Shown: positions 50,035-62,689, numbered from the stretch's first letter. The stretch is DNA of 64,000 bases from Limnanthes douglasii subsp. nivea (GCA_036936605.1 JAUPFV010000001.1:76155910-76219909), one strand, 5' to 3'. The notes: generated by a model not told the origin, from the letters alone. A program made the numbers and translations.

Positions 50035-50440
50035 TGATAAGTGGAGAAAAATATTGTAGTAAATGAGTCAAATTAAAAAAAAAATAAAGGGATTAATTTG
50101 ATGTAATAAAGTATTGAGTATAAAACTTGACAAGTATATAAGTTGAAGGGTTATATATAATAACTAATGTGTGTGTTTATAATTAGCAAAGTAGTGGGGT
50201 GAAAAGATACACATAAGAAATGGTACATATGTAAATTAGAAACTTATCCCTTGTACTGTATAGAGGACAACCTTTTGGGAGGAAATGATCCAAACATTAG
50301 TAAATTATTACTTCATTATTCATTTTGTCGCTTTCTATCTCTGCGCATTCCATTTTTCTCTCTAGAATAACTAGCATACGAACATTATCATGACATATTT
50401 CCCTATACGAACATAAACACGATAAAAAACTCCATTAAAA
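50035..50440 (+). repeat. LTR-like repeat L3, diverged
   Basis: It starts TGATAAGTGG after the polypurine-like tract. GTAGTGGGGTGAAAAGAT, CTTGTACTGTATAGAGGA and CCTTTTGGGAGGAAA align with L1 and L2. The end is approximate. Confidence 0.6.
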
Positions 50441-50465
50441 AATCTTTAGACATAACAATGTTGAT

Positions 50466-52180
50466 TTGGGTAATATTTATAAAATCAGTGTGCATGACAA
50501 TTTTGTCCAAAACCAAGAAAATAAAATGGTTGATTTAGAGCATGCTAATTTAACTTCTACAAATCCTCTGGTTCCCACTATTAGAGGAAGCAGTAGGGTA
50601 CACTTGACAATAAATTTTTATATATTATTTATTCATCACATGTTGTTGTCAAATCGAGATGAGCCTTAAAAGTATGCTAAAACTTTGCAAGTTGAGAATT
50701 TGTGAAAATGGGAGTTAATTATAAAAGATGAGATGGACTATTTGCTCAGGAATTAGGCTTGGAAACTAATCAAGCTACCATATAGGAAGAAGGCTTTGTA
50801 TAACAAATAAGTCTACATAGTAAAAACATAGCATTATGAGAGTATATATTACAAAGCTAGGCTTATTGTGAACGGATTTCAGTGAGAGGAAAAATCAAAC
50901 TACACTGACATTTTCTCTTCATTTATAAAGCTAAACACAATCAAATAAGTTTTGAGAATTTTGGATGCACATAACTCATTTATAAACATTTATATATGAA
51001 GACTGCATTCCTTCATAATGATTGAAAAGAAGATAGTTATAAAGTACAACCATAAGGTTTTGCAACAAAAGAAAAGAAAAATATTGTTTACAAATTGAAT
51101 AAAGAGTTTTATGGTTTAAAACAAGCTCCAAGGCAGTGGTATATGAAGTTTGACAGTGTTATGGGTACACTAGTTTCACTAAATGCAAATCAGATTACTG
51201 CTTTTAGAGAAAGATATATGAAAACACCTTGTTTATTTTACTAATGTATGTTGATGAAATTCTTATTGCAGAGCCTAGCAGTGAGAAAATAAATAATATT
51301 AAGAAACAATTGTCAAAGTAATTTGCAATGAAAGGTTTGAGAGCTGCAAATAAAATTCTTGGTATGGGGATCACGAGAGATAACAATCATGATACCTCAA
51401 AGCTATCACAATCTACATATGTAAATAAGATTTTGACAGGTTTAACATGGATAATATTAAACCAATAACCATGACTCAGGGTATCCACTTTATGCTAACC
51501 AAAGACCAGTCACCTAATACAACATACTATAAGGCTTATATGAAGAAATTTCTTATGAATCAGTGATTGGAAGCTTTATGTATGTCATGGTTTCCACCAT
51601 ACCATATACTACACATACAATGGGAGTTGTGAGTAGGTACATGAGTAATCCAAGAAAGTAACTTCGAGAGATATTCAAGTGGCTGATTTGTAATTTGAAA
51701 TATATTGTATACACATCACTTTACTTCATAAATTCTAATATAAAGTTGCAGGGTTATGTTGTTGTTGACTTGAGTGAAGATACTGATTGGTATAAACAGT
51801 ATTACTAGGTATGTATATACTTTGAGTGGTACCGCTATGAGTCAGGGTTCTAATTTGTTGAATATAATAGCTTTGGGAACTACTAAGTCTGAAAATGTTG
51901 TTGTTAGTGAGGCGAGCAAGGTTACATCGTATCTTGTGTAAATTGGGTATGAAGAAAAAAATTGAATTTTTGCATAGTAAGAGTCATAATGCTATTTTAT
52001 ATATGACTTACCATTCCAAAACCAAACATATGGATATTAAATATATTTTTTGTGATTTTTTTATAGAATATTGTTAGTTGAGACTCGAGAATATTGATGC
52101 ATGAAGAATCTAGTAGGCATGCTGACAAAACATGTAACCATCAAGAATATTGTCATGTTATGTATTTTATCCTATTAATT
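50466..52180 (+). pseudogene. Copia RT-RNase H relic
   Basis: It begins with the linker before RT (an RRSSR-like segment as RGSSRVHLTINF, then KWELIIKDEMD). RT pieces in shifting frames follow: YKARLIVNGFQ, LKQAPRQWYMKFD and the YVDE region near 51250. Then come ILGMGITRD, TYVNKIL, DQSPNT and SFMYVMVSTIPYT. Weak RNase H pieces (SKTKHMDIKY; ADKTCNHQEYCHV) close it near 52140. Stops and frameshifts are numerous. No matching LTR was identified. It starts almost directly after L3. Confidence 0.82.
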
Positions 52181-54159
52181 TTTTTAATATATATTCTAGT
52201 TTCTCTATCAAGATTTTATATCATTATACTCCTCTAAATACTCCTTTTAAACATACTAAAAAGAGTATAATTTCTCACTGGATGTAGTCTATTTGTTTTG
52301 TTAACGAAATAAAATAATTTGTTTTCTTTTCTGTTTTATTTTCTTATAGCACCAACTCCTACCAATCTATAAGACTTAAGTGATAGAATCAAATGAGCGT
52401 GTTCCATAGGGAACAATACCTTATTGGGCTCATATTACTCAATAAATATATTATTGGACTAGAAGTATACTTCATTCAGACAAGTATCTACAATAAAATT
52501 ATCAAATATATTTATATTATTATTCAGCAGTTAAATTTAAATTGATATTTATTGCATTTGTATAATTAGACCATAATATCAACATTCTGAATACTCTAAA
52601 AAGTTATGATCATTGTCATTATAATCATAAAATCCGTCAATAACAGTTTTTTATCAAATTTTTACATCAATTTGAAATTTAATTATGTACTGATTGGGAA
52701 ATTATAAAAAATCATATAATGTTTAGTTACAAAACTCTATGAATTAATTTTTATTTACATGAAAAATTAAACTTGAACTGGGTGTTCGATCTAGGTGATC
52801 AAGCCAAATATGTAGTGTTTAAAGAAATTAAATTTATGCAAATATCTAGAGAAATGATAAGAATACAAGAGATGCAGTTGAATAATCTGCATGCGTCCCC
52901 AAGCTCATCAGGTGGACTTATTATTTATAATGTTAGATTACATGTGAGAGAATATACTATTTACACAATAAAGAGTCATTGAGTGATACTTTAACCAAAT
53001 CTATTTACAATAGATATTGCTATATGATTAACTTTATCCTTTATAAACTATTATGTGGTTGGCTTACATATTAATCCCATATCAATAGCCCCCCAACCCT
53101 TGCGAACAGAGTGAATAAGGAATACAAAAATAAACCCAACAGTTAATGTGAAGCCAAATTTTTGCCTTGTTAATATCCCATTGTTTCCCAGCCTAAAAGG
53201 TATGGATTGGTGGTTCGGCTGAATAGTCAGACCTTTGAGCTTGAGTTGAAGAGAAATAGGTTTTGAGATCTTTTAAGTTTTGAATTTTTTAAATTGAATG
53301 TCCAATCTAAGGATCATTTGATTTTAGTAGGTGTTTACATTAAATTGCTTCTTTCTCCCTCAATCTCCTCAGTTACCTCTAGCCAAACTATCACGACTCC
53401 ATAATGTTTGTGTTGATACTCACCGTAACCCTTTGTTTGCCGAAACCTCCCTAAAGAAAAACAAAAAATATTTTGCGTAAATGAATATAATACAGAATTA
53501 GCTAACAAGCTTCCAAAAGTAACTTGAATACGTTTCCAAAATGAAAATTATTATTGTTAATTTTATCTAAGTGGATAGCCCTTAGTAGTTAAAAGTAAAA
53601 ACAATAAGAGTAATATTAGCCAAAAAATATAATTGATAAAAATAAGAGGGTCATACGAGCAGTTTTGTTCCAATATCGTGAGGGAAATATAGCAGTGAGA
53701 TGAGCGTTTGAATAGAATTTAAAATTGTTGGGAGGATCAAAACGAGTGTGGGCGGAATGACGGTTTTAATAGAGTATATAGAACATGTGTCTCACGCGAA
53801 GCACCACCTCTTGAGTTTCTTACTTATTATCGGTAAATTGTTTTTACAATCATTGAATTATATTACACGTGAATGGGTGAGATCATATATGATATGATAT
53901 AATTATCAATGTTGGATTGTATGTGCACTTTTCTTTTGCCTTTCAATTCTTCCAACCCTAATCCTTCAATCCTCATAACAACACTTTATCTAAGTTTCTT
54001 ACATTCCATTAAATTAGAATTGAGTCAGGTCATCAGTTTTGATCGAGAGAGTTCGTAGTCTATGATACTCGTTCACATATTGACAACAGCGGTGCACTAC
54101 CGACAAAGTATGCTAAAGAAAACAAATTCCAATATCATCGAGCCTCTCAATATCGTACA
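52181..54159. other. No recognisable feature
   Basis: AT-rich sequence without supportable genes. Part of 52670-52745 faintly resembles 29975-30060. Confidence 0.4.
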
Positions 54160-54524
54160 TGATGAGTTCAGATAATTCAGTCACAAATTTAAACCCGGAC
54201 ATGGGCAATTCAGACCATAACACACCACTAAGAAATCCGGACACGACAAATGTAAAAGACCTTTTGACTAAGCTATTTGCTAATCTACTTAAAAGACTAA
54301 TGGGTCCTTAAACTTGACCTGGTTTCACAACTTGACCCGGTAAGCCCACGAGTCATTAAATTAAGAATATAAATACCCCAACCACTCTCATTAATGAGGG
54401 TGATCAATATTCAATACAAGCAAGCTGCTTAATTATCTCACTACTCCTCATACTAAACACAAAATACTTTAAACTTATCAAACCATTTTACCAAACTACC
54501 CCGAGCTCAAAATAAACCAAACCA
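54160..54524 (+). repeat. 5' LTR of second Tat-like gypsy element
   Basis: Starts TGATGAGTTC, parallel to TGATGAGTCC of the 408-bp LTR, and ends AAACCAAACCA just before AATTGGCGACC. Shared blocks include CTAATGGGTCCTTAAACTTG, AATATAAATACCCCAACCA and CTACTCC. TATAAATA near 54369 may be the promoter TATA box. About 365 bp, with deletions relative to its relative. No 3' LTR is in the window. Confidence 0.85.
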
Positions 54525-54527
54525 AAT

Positions 54528-54545
54528 TGGCGACCATAGTGGGAG
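54528..54545 (+). other. Primer binding site
   Basis: TGGCGACCATAGTGGGAG, one difference from the site at 19316-19333. Confidence 0.75.
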
Positions 54546-54548
54546 CAC

Positions 54549-57500
54549 GTGGGTGCCAGAATCTTGCATTCAAAACCAGTTCAGATGGATTCGAACGAGC
54601 AAGGAAACCCACCTCCAGTGGTGGAAATGGTTGGGGAAAATAAGAAATACATCATTGAAGAGCGAGACAAGTTGAGAGCAGAAATAGAGGCGCCAAGGGC
54701 CATAAAACAAACAGAAAATGGTATAAGGGAGAAATCAGGGGCGTCAACTATTCACCATACTGACAACCCTAGGGAGAATGATCCATCAATAAAGACTCAT
54801 CTGAGTTAAAAAAAAGACTCACATCAGCTCTAAGAAGACACACTGATCCAAACCTGAAAAAAGTTCAGATTCTGAGTCTTCCGGTAGCTCTTCGAATGAG
54901 GATGAGCTTGAAGAATATTTTTCATTAAGTAGTAACGAAGGGAGATCCTGAAAAAACATAAAGTTAATCAATAAATATTCAAGAAAGAGGGATAGACATG
55001 GTAGACTTAAAATGCATCTAGGCAAATGGTCATCCCACAGGCATGCTGATCAATTGCTGATTGATCCTTTTGCTTTTCAGACCGAACCAGGTATTTTTTG
55101 CAACACCTAATGAAGACACAGTCTTTAGTTATAATAAGAACTAGAGACAATCACCTTTTTCTGCCAAAATACTGTCCGGAAACCTACCCAAAAGATTTGA
55201 TAGCTCCAAAATGGAGAAGTATAATGGGAGTAAAGATCCGGACAATCATGTGGAGCAATTCAAGAACTTCATGATGAATTTTGATAATGATGACAAAATT
55301 TTGTGTAAAGTCTTCTCTCAAACTTTTATGGGAAGTGCTCTTAAGTGGTATAATAGCTTACCTCAGGGGTGTATTAGAAACTTTGATATATTCTGGGCTG
55401 CCTTCCGAAAGTAATTTGTTAGGAGTAAAGAGGTGAAGGGAAATGAAGATACCATAATCCATTGTATCCAAGAACTAAACGAGTCTTTAAAGGACTATAT
55501 AAGTCGATTCGTGAATACAAAGAACGGATTAACAGATTGCTTCGAATAGGTAGCAATTGTTTCTCTAAGACAAAGGTTGAATCCTGGGAACTTGGCTGAT
55601 TCGGTGACCAGGAAGAAAGCCATGACTTGGGGTGGCCTGTTGAATCAGGTTAGAAAACAGATTAATATGGAAGAAACCAAGAAAACCAACGTGCAATGTC
55701 AAGTGAGGTCCACCACAACAGCCCCTCGGCTGCTTACCAGTCTAGATATAAGGCTAAGGAGACCAGACAAGGGTCTAACCGGACTAAACAAACTCAGTCC
55801 AACCAGAATCAGTCTCATAGCCAGCAATCAAAAGATAAAAGAGGTCATTGGGTTCCACCAGAGTGGTTTGCAGAGTTAAGGGAGAATATGGCCACAATAT
55901 GACAAGACTAAGAATGAAGTCCATTTCCGGAAATCGACAGCTCTGTAGTCTCCCAGAGAAAGCCGAAATATTTATTTTTACCAATATCATAATGATATAG
56001 GCCATAATACTCAAGACTCCGTATCATTGAAATAGGAAGTGCAGAACCTTATTGAAAGAGGCAAGCTAAGAGCTTATGTCAATAGAAGAAGTGGAAACAA
56101 GCCTGACAATGCTCCTCGGACGGGACCTACAAACAATACGGGAACATCTGCTCAAGAAGGGATAATGGTGATTCTTGAGAGATTAGATGTTGATTTTGAG
56201 TACCTGGATCCTGATCCAACTCGGAATAAGGTGGGGGTCATAACAGAACAAACCAGGACAGTGTCTGGACTGATCAGTTTCTTTGAGTCACTCATCATCT
56301 ATGGAGGAGATATTGTGATAGCACCCACTCCTTCATCAAGAAAGAGGCATATGCACAGTTTGGCCACTCATTTCGAAAAGGGGAATATCTTCCCATCAAT
56401 GTCAAACCCCTTTTCCATAGATAGTTTTTGATGAGGATGATTTGAGAAATATTGCTGGGCCTCATGAGGATGTGGTGGTGATAGGATCATCTATTGGGGG
56501 AAATAATATACACCAGATTTTGATAGACACATGCAGTTCGACATCCTCTTCTTAAGATACTACAAGTAAATGAGGAATTTGGTCGTTATTCAACACTCAA
56601 ACATAACCATTGGGGGCTTCACAAGGATCTTTGCGGATGTAATTAGGGAATTTGAGGAAGAAGTGTTGTTGGGCAACGGGCCCTTTAAAAAGATGGTGAG
56701 GGTGCTATTCGTTGTGGTAGATTACCCCACATCCTATAATACAATTTTTGGGAGGTCTTGGCTTTCCGGAATGCATGTTATGGCCTCAACAGCCCATCAA
56801 TGTTTGAAATATGCAGTCCAAGGGCAAGTAGGTGTTGTCCAAAGTAGTCAGGAGATAGCCAGTGAGTGCTATGCAACTGCTCTTGCTCTTAAGACTTTGG
56901 GAGCAGTTCGGATTAATGAAGATTAGCAGTTACTGGAGCCTTCTGAGGGAGAGAGTGAGATTGATGACCCCATAAAGGCTCCTAATGTTATAATACCAGT
57001 TGAAGAAATTAAAAACCACTATCTTGTAGAGGGTATAAATATCAAGATTGGTTCTAAAATGGTGTTAGAGTTGAAAAATAAATTGGTTTCCTTATTACTA
57101 AACAATCAGCATGTCTTCGCTTGGTGCAATAATGCTGTAACTAGAGTGCCCGAAAACATTATCTCATACAAGTTGTCAATCTGGAGATGTTGCACCTGTT
57201 GTGCAGAAAATAATAGCTTTTTATAAGGAATAAGTTGATGTGATAGCCCAAGAGGTTGATCGGCTTACCAATATGGGACACATAAAGGAGTTCCAGTATC
57301 CTTTATGGACTACCAATCCGGTGTTAGTCAAGAAAAAGAACGAGAAATGGCGTATGTGTATTAATTTCACTGACCTTAACAGAGCTTGCCCAAAAGATCT
57401 TTATCCAGTCCCCCATATAGATAAGTTGGTAGACTCAATGTGTGGCAACAAGTTGTTGTCCTTCATGGATGCTTTCTCTGGTTACAACCAGATACAGGTG

Positions 57501-58670
57501 GATCCGAAGGATCAAGATCATACTACCTTTATAACAGACAGAGGTTTCAATTGCTACAAGGTGATGCCTTTTGGGTTAAAGAATGTTGGGGGCTACTTAT
57601 CAGAGGTTGGTGAACAAAACATTCGCTAGTCAGATTGGCAGAAATATGGAGGTATACATAGATGACATGATGGTTAAAAGCCTAGAGGAGGATTTGTATA
57701 TAATTGATCTTCAAGAAACATTTGCTAATTTGACAGGTGTGAGTTTAAAATTAAATTTAGAAAAATGTGTCTTTGGGGTTCGATCTGGAAAGTTTCTGCG
57801 TTATGTGATTAGTGAAAAAGGAATACAACCTGACTTGGATCAGCTTAATGCCCTATTGAAAATAGATCCTCCTCGGAATATTAAAGAAGTCCAAAGGCTC
57901 ACTGGAAGGTTGGCTACCCTAAACCGTTTTATTTCAACGTCTTCGGATAAATGTGCTCCGTTTTTCCAAACTTTGAAGAATGTTAAAGATTTAAAGTGGT
58001 CTTTACAGTGCAATCAAGATTTTGTTGAAATAAAGAAACACATGTCCTCACCAAAGACTCTTTTCAAACCTATTCAAGGAGAAACACTCCATGTATACTT
58101 GGTTGTGTCAGAATGTACTATAAGTGCAGTATTGGTAAAAGAAGTGGACAATTACCCTCGTCTGGTATACTACATTAGCAAAAGTTTAACAGATGTTGAG
58201 AAATAGGTACTTAAAGCTTGAAAAGTTAGCATTAGCCTTAGTGATTGCGACAAGAAAATTGAGGCCGTATTTTCAATCTCATTCCATCATTGTCCGGATA
58301 TCTTTCCCATTAAAAGAATTTTCTTCAAAAGGTAGACATATCAAGTAGGATGACCAAGTGGTTAGTACAATTGGGCGATTACGACATTGATTTTCCCTCC
58401 CGAACAGCTACCAAAGCTAAATCAGTGGCTGATTTTCTGGTAGAATTCCATTCGGACATGAACTCCAAACACAATTCAGAAGATAAAACCAAGAAAGAAT
58501 GGGTAGTCCGAACTGATGGTGGTTCGAGCACAATGGGTTGTGGGGATGGAATCTGCCTAACCTCTCTGTATGGTGATACGATGCACCAAACATGCTTTGG
58601 TTTCAGGGCCTCCAACAATGAGTTTGAATATGAAGCAGCAATAACTGGTCTTAAATTGGATTTTCTGTGT
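54549..58670 (+). pseudogene. Gag-pro-RT-RNase H of second gypsy element, truncated
   Basis: The same order as the 7911-19744 element. The leader ORF is 54549-54809. Gag pieces are 55211-55414 (KYNGSKDPDNHVEQFKNFM) and 55577-55879. A zinc-knuckle region near 55980 is disrupted. Protease-region pieces are 56039-56926, in which the DTGSSA site has become DTCSSTS-like. RT is 57240-57629 and 57583-58206 (KWRMCINFTDLNRACPKD, FMDAFSGYNQI where FMDD is usual, and YIDDMMVK). RNase H start is 58350-58670 (RTDGGSSTMGCG, ASNNEFEYEA). Frameshifts and stops occur throughout, including a five-G frameshift at 57588-57592 shared with the RT copy at 15307-16691. Homology stops abruptly near 58670, so the rest of RNase H, integrase, antisense ORF and 3' LTR are missing. 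Confidence 0.9.
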
Positions 58671-59049
58671 GTGGCTTTCCACCACACCACACGTCTTCAT
58701 CGACAACATATTAACATGCACGTTTGAATTCGACATCAACCGTTTTAACATATTTTGGATTTTACTTTTTTTAAGAAAAACAAAATGACAATATCAATTG
58801 TTTTTCAAAAAACAACCATACAATTTATTTAAATGAATTTAGATGCTAAAATAGTTCGTTAAAAATCAAACAATTAAATAACTAAAAATATGATAATAAT
58901 TCTTTGTTGTTACATAAAATAGTTTGTAAAAAAGAACTACTAGACTGCGACCAAAAAAATAATATGAGGAGTTCATTTGAAAAATAAACTCCATAGACAA
59001 TTCTTTTTTCTTTAACTCCCAAATCAAAGTCTATTACATCTGACTCCTT
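58671..59049. other. No recognisable feature
   Basis: AT-rich sequence after the gypsy truncation. A short imperfect GTGTGTGGCTTTCCACCACACCACAC-like inverted pair at 58668-58694 marks the breakpoint. Confidence 0.4.
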
Positions 59050-60005
59050 TTTTTAATCAGAAGAACTTTATTACCAAATTAAAGTTTTACAAGCTTTGGG
59101 GCTCAAATTAGAGCTTTAATAAAGACTAGGTGACTCAAGGAAAATTACAATATAAATAAATTGGATTGGCGCCCTATATACCCGCCTCCTTGAGATTCAA
59201 TTTTTTAAGGAGAAATCTTCATTTACACCTAGAGATTTCTCATAAAACTACATCCCTCTGATGCAAGCATCAACAACATCCTATACGCACAATTGTTACA
59301 CCAAACATGATCGGATGCTGCACCCTATCATACATATTCTAGCATCGACCAAAGCTGAGACAAATCCAAGCTCTTAGCTGCTATAAGGAAAACTGCAGCT
59401 TGTAAGTTCTACTGCATTATTCAGCTACAATATCCTTCATGCTAAACAATTTGTCAATCTCTTGTACCCTACAATAACAAACAAGGAAACCACAACAATT
59501 GAAAGAGTCTAAATTTCCCAAAGTCAATGTAGCCCAGCCCAATGCTCTCAAGAAGAACAATAGCAAGGAGAGAGTTTGGAGCGTTGATTTGATTGACCTG
59601 AATATTCTCTTTGCAAGTTAAAGTCCATTTCGCTGTCCAATCAGCAGCCTGATTTTGGACACGAGAAATAAACTTTATCGTCATGCTAGGAGCAATAAGC
59701 TTTCTACAAATAGAAAGAGTAGAAAAGAGGAAGCAGGGGTACTTTCCTTCACTAAGCATATTGATCAGAGACAAACAGTCGGATTCAATATCAACATAAC
59801 TCCAGTTTCTTTCTTTACATTAAAGCAATCCTTCCAATAAAGCACGAGCTTCAGCAGCAAGAGGAGTGAGCTTCCCAAAAGTTTTCCCATCCCTATCACC
59901 ACTTCACCGTTGTTGTTCCTGATAACTAAACCTCCACTCGCTTCTTCATTGGTTAGAAAAGCTACATCAAGATTAAGTTTTAATCCTCCACGAGCAAGGG
60001 TTAGC
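59050..60005 (-). pseudogene. RNase H-like (RVT_3 type) relic, possibly LINE 3' end
   Basis: The minus strand reads LKLNLDVAFLTNEEASGGLVIRN, then GEVVIGMGK, PLAAEARALLEGLL, VDIESDCLSLINML and RVQNQAADWTAKW. This is the plant RNase H-like fold with its first Asp, the Glu of AEARA and the Asp of ESDC. One stop and a frameshift interrupt it. The minus-strand 3' end has AATAAAG and then an A-run at about 59060-59050, which suggests a polyadenylated copy such as a LINE 3' end. A cellular RVT_3 gene pseudocopy is the alternative. The 5' side is cut by the copia LTR at 60006. Confidence 0.65.
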
Positions 60006-60675
60006 TATTGGAATATATTTATTTAATAAATTTATAGACTAACAATTATTTGGACCGACATGCTAAATAAACATATTCGATTATTATCTTAAGGAAGTCC
60101 AAATTAAAAGTAGTCGAGTTAATTATTTAATTAACTAAATTGGACCTATGGGTAAAAAGGCGTTATGGGCTCAAGTGTGGTAACCGGGTTGAATTTGGGC
60201 ACTGGATGAAGAGGACCCAAATCTCAACACTTAAGCCTGAATTAATAAATCAGGGATATAAATTGAATTATCAATTTATTGGGTTATGGTCTCGGACACG
60301 AGTAAGTAATAAAGGATGGGCTTTACAATGTTGGGCTTCACATTGTAAAGTCTATAAATAAGGGGCTAGGTTTAGGTATTTCATCACTCTAAACCCTAAT
60401 TAGAAATACAGCCGCTTCCTTGAGTGTCTGGAAACTTTTCCTTCTTCTCTAATCTGATTCTGCAGGTCTCTTAATTTCATATACGGAAACGCCAGAGAAC
60501 GTGGAATCGCTGGAGAATCCAAAAGAACTGAAGAGAATACTAGATGGATAGCAGCATGCAACGCCGTAAGTATTCTTGATTTTCTGTTTCTTCTATAGAT
60601 GAATCTAGCAAAACAGTTTAACTTTTTCCGCGATTTGTTATATATTATTCGATGCGATTTCGGATAATATATTCA
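60006..60675 (+). repeat. 5' LTR of copia element
   Basis: Starts TATTGGAATATATTT (usually TGTTGGAATATA in this type, so the second base appears mutated) and ends ATAATATATTCA before the primer site. The start is inferred from that resemblance, because the partner LTR is not in the window. Confidence 0.65.
60353..60360 (+). promoter_or_regulatory. TATA box in copia LTR
   Basis: TATAAATA followed by AGGGGCTAGG and an AAACCCTAATT leader, a common layout for plant LTR promoters. Confidence 0.6.
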
Positions 60676-60677
60676 AT

Positions 60678-60690
60678 TGGTATCAGAGCC
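60678..60690 (+). other. Copia primer binding site (initiator tRNA-Met type)
   Basis: TGGTATCAGAGCC, the well-known plant copia site complementary to tRNA-Met, two bases after the LTR end. Confidence 0.92.
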
Positions 60691-61256
60691 AAATAAACCC
60701 TTTTTGGATTCAGTAGAATAATCAAATTGAGTATTGATAGATAAATACGCAAGTTTTTCTTCATTGTAAAGAATCCATGTCATTGGGATTATGTGTGAAT
60801 TGAATTGGTAGGGCATGGATTTAGGGATTGTATGATAGCATGTTATGTGATTTATTTGTATTGAAACACATGTTTTATAATCAGTAAATTGCAATTTTTA
60901 TAGTTTGGGAATTTTTTTTCCGGGTAAAATTAGGTTTTATTGATGTCTCGAATTTTTTCTCCCAAAATTAGCATCAAATCAACCCTAAAATAACGAATAA
61001 AATCAAAATTATTAGAACAGTGGCTCATCGATAGCTTAACCCCAGATGTTAACGCTGATCGAAGGCTGTCCGACGATGAACACCGTAACCTGCCCAAGAA
61101 TAGGGACAGCAAAAAATACCCAAAAGATAATAATTGCATGATAAATATAGACTGGGCCCGCCCAGGACCTGCACCACTGCTGCAAATTGCAGTAGGCGGG
61201 TAAACTGTTGTAAATTGCAGCAGACATCCTGCTGCAAATTTCAACAGTTGCGTAAT

Positions 61257-61293
61257 AACAGCAGCAGCCTGCTGCAAGTGCAGGCTGCTGTTG

Positions 61294-61295
<2 letters not shown>
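61257..61295. repeat. Inverted repeat (16-bp arms, 7-nt loop) in copia leader
   Basis: AACAGCAGCAGCCTGC and GCAGGCTGCTGTTGTT pair with one mismatch. A (TA)n tract (61297-61332) follows directly. Confidence 0.85.
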
Positions 61296-61335
<40 letters not shown>

Positions 61336-61530
61336 ATTAATTTTTTTTTGAAATTAGTTTATATATATATATATATATATATTGTTGAAGCTAGATATAT
61401 CACAAATATGATGCGTTTGGCATTTTTTTCTATATTTGTTTGTGAATTAAATTGTGTGTATGTGAATGATTAAATGACGATGCATGACTAAGGTTTCGTA
61501 GACCGGTAGGTGAAAGTAAGAAATTAATTT

Positions 61531-61895
61531 AATCGGCCCTCCGGAAGGTTCACGTTTGGGTTTAAATTAATCATGAACGGGATAAAATTATTGAAAATGG
61601 TCTTTGTGCTGATTTTAATTTTAATTATATGAAATCGACCCTCCGGAAGGTTTCATCGGTACTTAGGATAAATTAAATTCAGCCTTACAATTTTTTGATT
61701 TTAAGTAGGTGAAATCGGTCATTCGGAAGGTTTCACCATTACTTAAGAAAATCAAATTATGGTTATTTTAATAAATGCAAATGACATCGGCCCTCCAGAA
61801 GGTCTCATTGGCAATTAGAAAATTAAAATAATGATCATAGTATTTTTCTTAAACTCATAAAATTTCATGTTAATTTGATTTGCCCTCCGGTATCT
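61531..61895. repeat. Dispersed repeat of CGGCCCTCCGGAAGGTTTCA in copia leader
   Basis: Five variants begin near 61531, 61633, 61713, 61785 and 61881, 72-102 bp apart. CCGGAAGG or TCGGAAGG is the most constant part. GGTTTCA and ACTTAGG follow in two of the units. Confidence 0.88.
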
Positions 61896-61972
61896 ATTAT
61901 CAAGGAATTTTATGTTTTACATGTATTTGTCATGTTTATGCACATGTTTTCAGTTATATGTCAAGATGCTAG

Positions 61973-62640
61973 ATGTGCTTTGTGTTGTTTGTTCTTATTA
62001 TAGTATCCACTGGTTACAATCTATTGGGGAATCGTCCACCCATATTGGATTGTTCGGACTTCCAATTATGGAAGGAAGATATATTGCTGTTTTTATCTGT
62101 ACATGATTACGACTATGCATTGTCAACTCTCAAACCAACCCCCCTTAGTCCGGAAAGTACAGCGGATGAAACTAAGGCTGCTGAAAAGTGGGAAAAGTCA
62201 AGTAAGTTATGCATGGCGCTCTTGTTATAGAGAGTACCAGTAGCATTGCGTGGGGCTGTCCCTAAAGGTGTTACCACTGCCTCGGTCTTTCTCACGGAGA
62301 TTGAGAAAGCCTTTACCAAAAATGAAAAGGTAGAGATGCAGTGTTTGCTCATCGAGCTAGCTACCAAAATGTATAATGGCAAAGTTAAAATCCGGGAGCA
62401 CATTCTGGGAATATCGATGATTGGCCAAAAGTTAAAGGAAATCGGTTTAGACTTACCTGAAGAATGCAAAGTGGGATTCACATTTCATTCGCTGCCAGAC
62501 CGGTTTAAGTATTTCCAGTCCACCAATAATTGCATGCGGTAAAAATGGAATATCAATGAGTTGATTTCCCATAATGCACAAGAGGAGGATAAAATTAAAG
62601 GCACAACAACTGAGGTTATGTGATTACATCTACAAAAGGG
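61973..62640 (+). pseudogene. Copia gag (UBN2-like)
   Basis: A first piece, 61973-62230, contains GNRPPILDCSDFQLWKEDIL and ends at a TAG. The frame then continues with RVPVALRGAVPKG and 62246-62542: FLTEIEKAFTKNEK, MIGQKLKEIGLDLPEE and FTFHSLPDRFKYF. A TAA follows, then KWNINELISHNAQEEDK, the normal gag continuation. The nucleocapsid knuckle, protease and integrase N-terminus are absent. The sequence jumps at about 62640-62695 to the integrase core. Confidence 0.85.
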
Positions 62641-62689
62641 CCATGGCCTAAGCGGAAGGCAGATGGAAAAATACCGGGTCAAGGTTCGG

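Noticed and set aside
59469..59774. Minus-strand 101-aa frame as a complete host gene
   Set aside because: It is only the C-terminal half of an RNase H-like domain whose N-terminal half lies upstream in another frame with a stop.
61134..61340. Overlapping small frames in the copia leader rich in Cys, Gln and Leu
   Set aside because: They are translations of the GCAGCAG hairpin words and the TA repeat.
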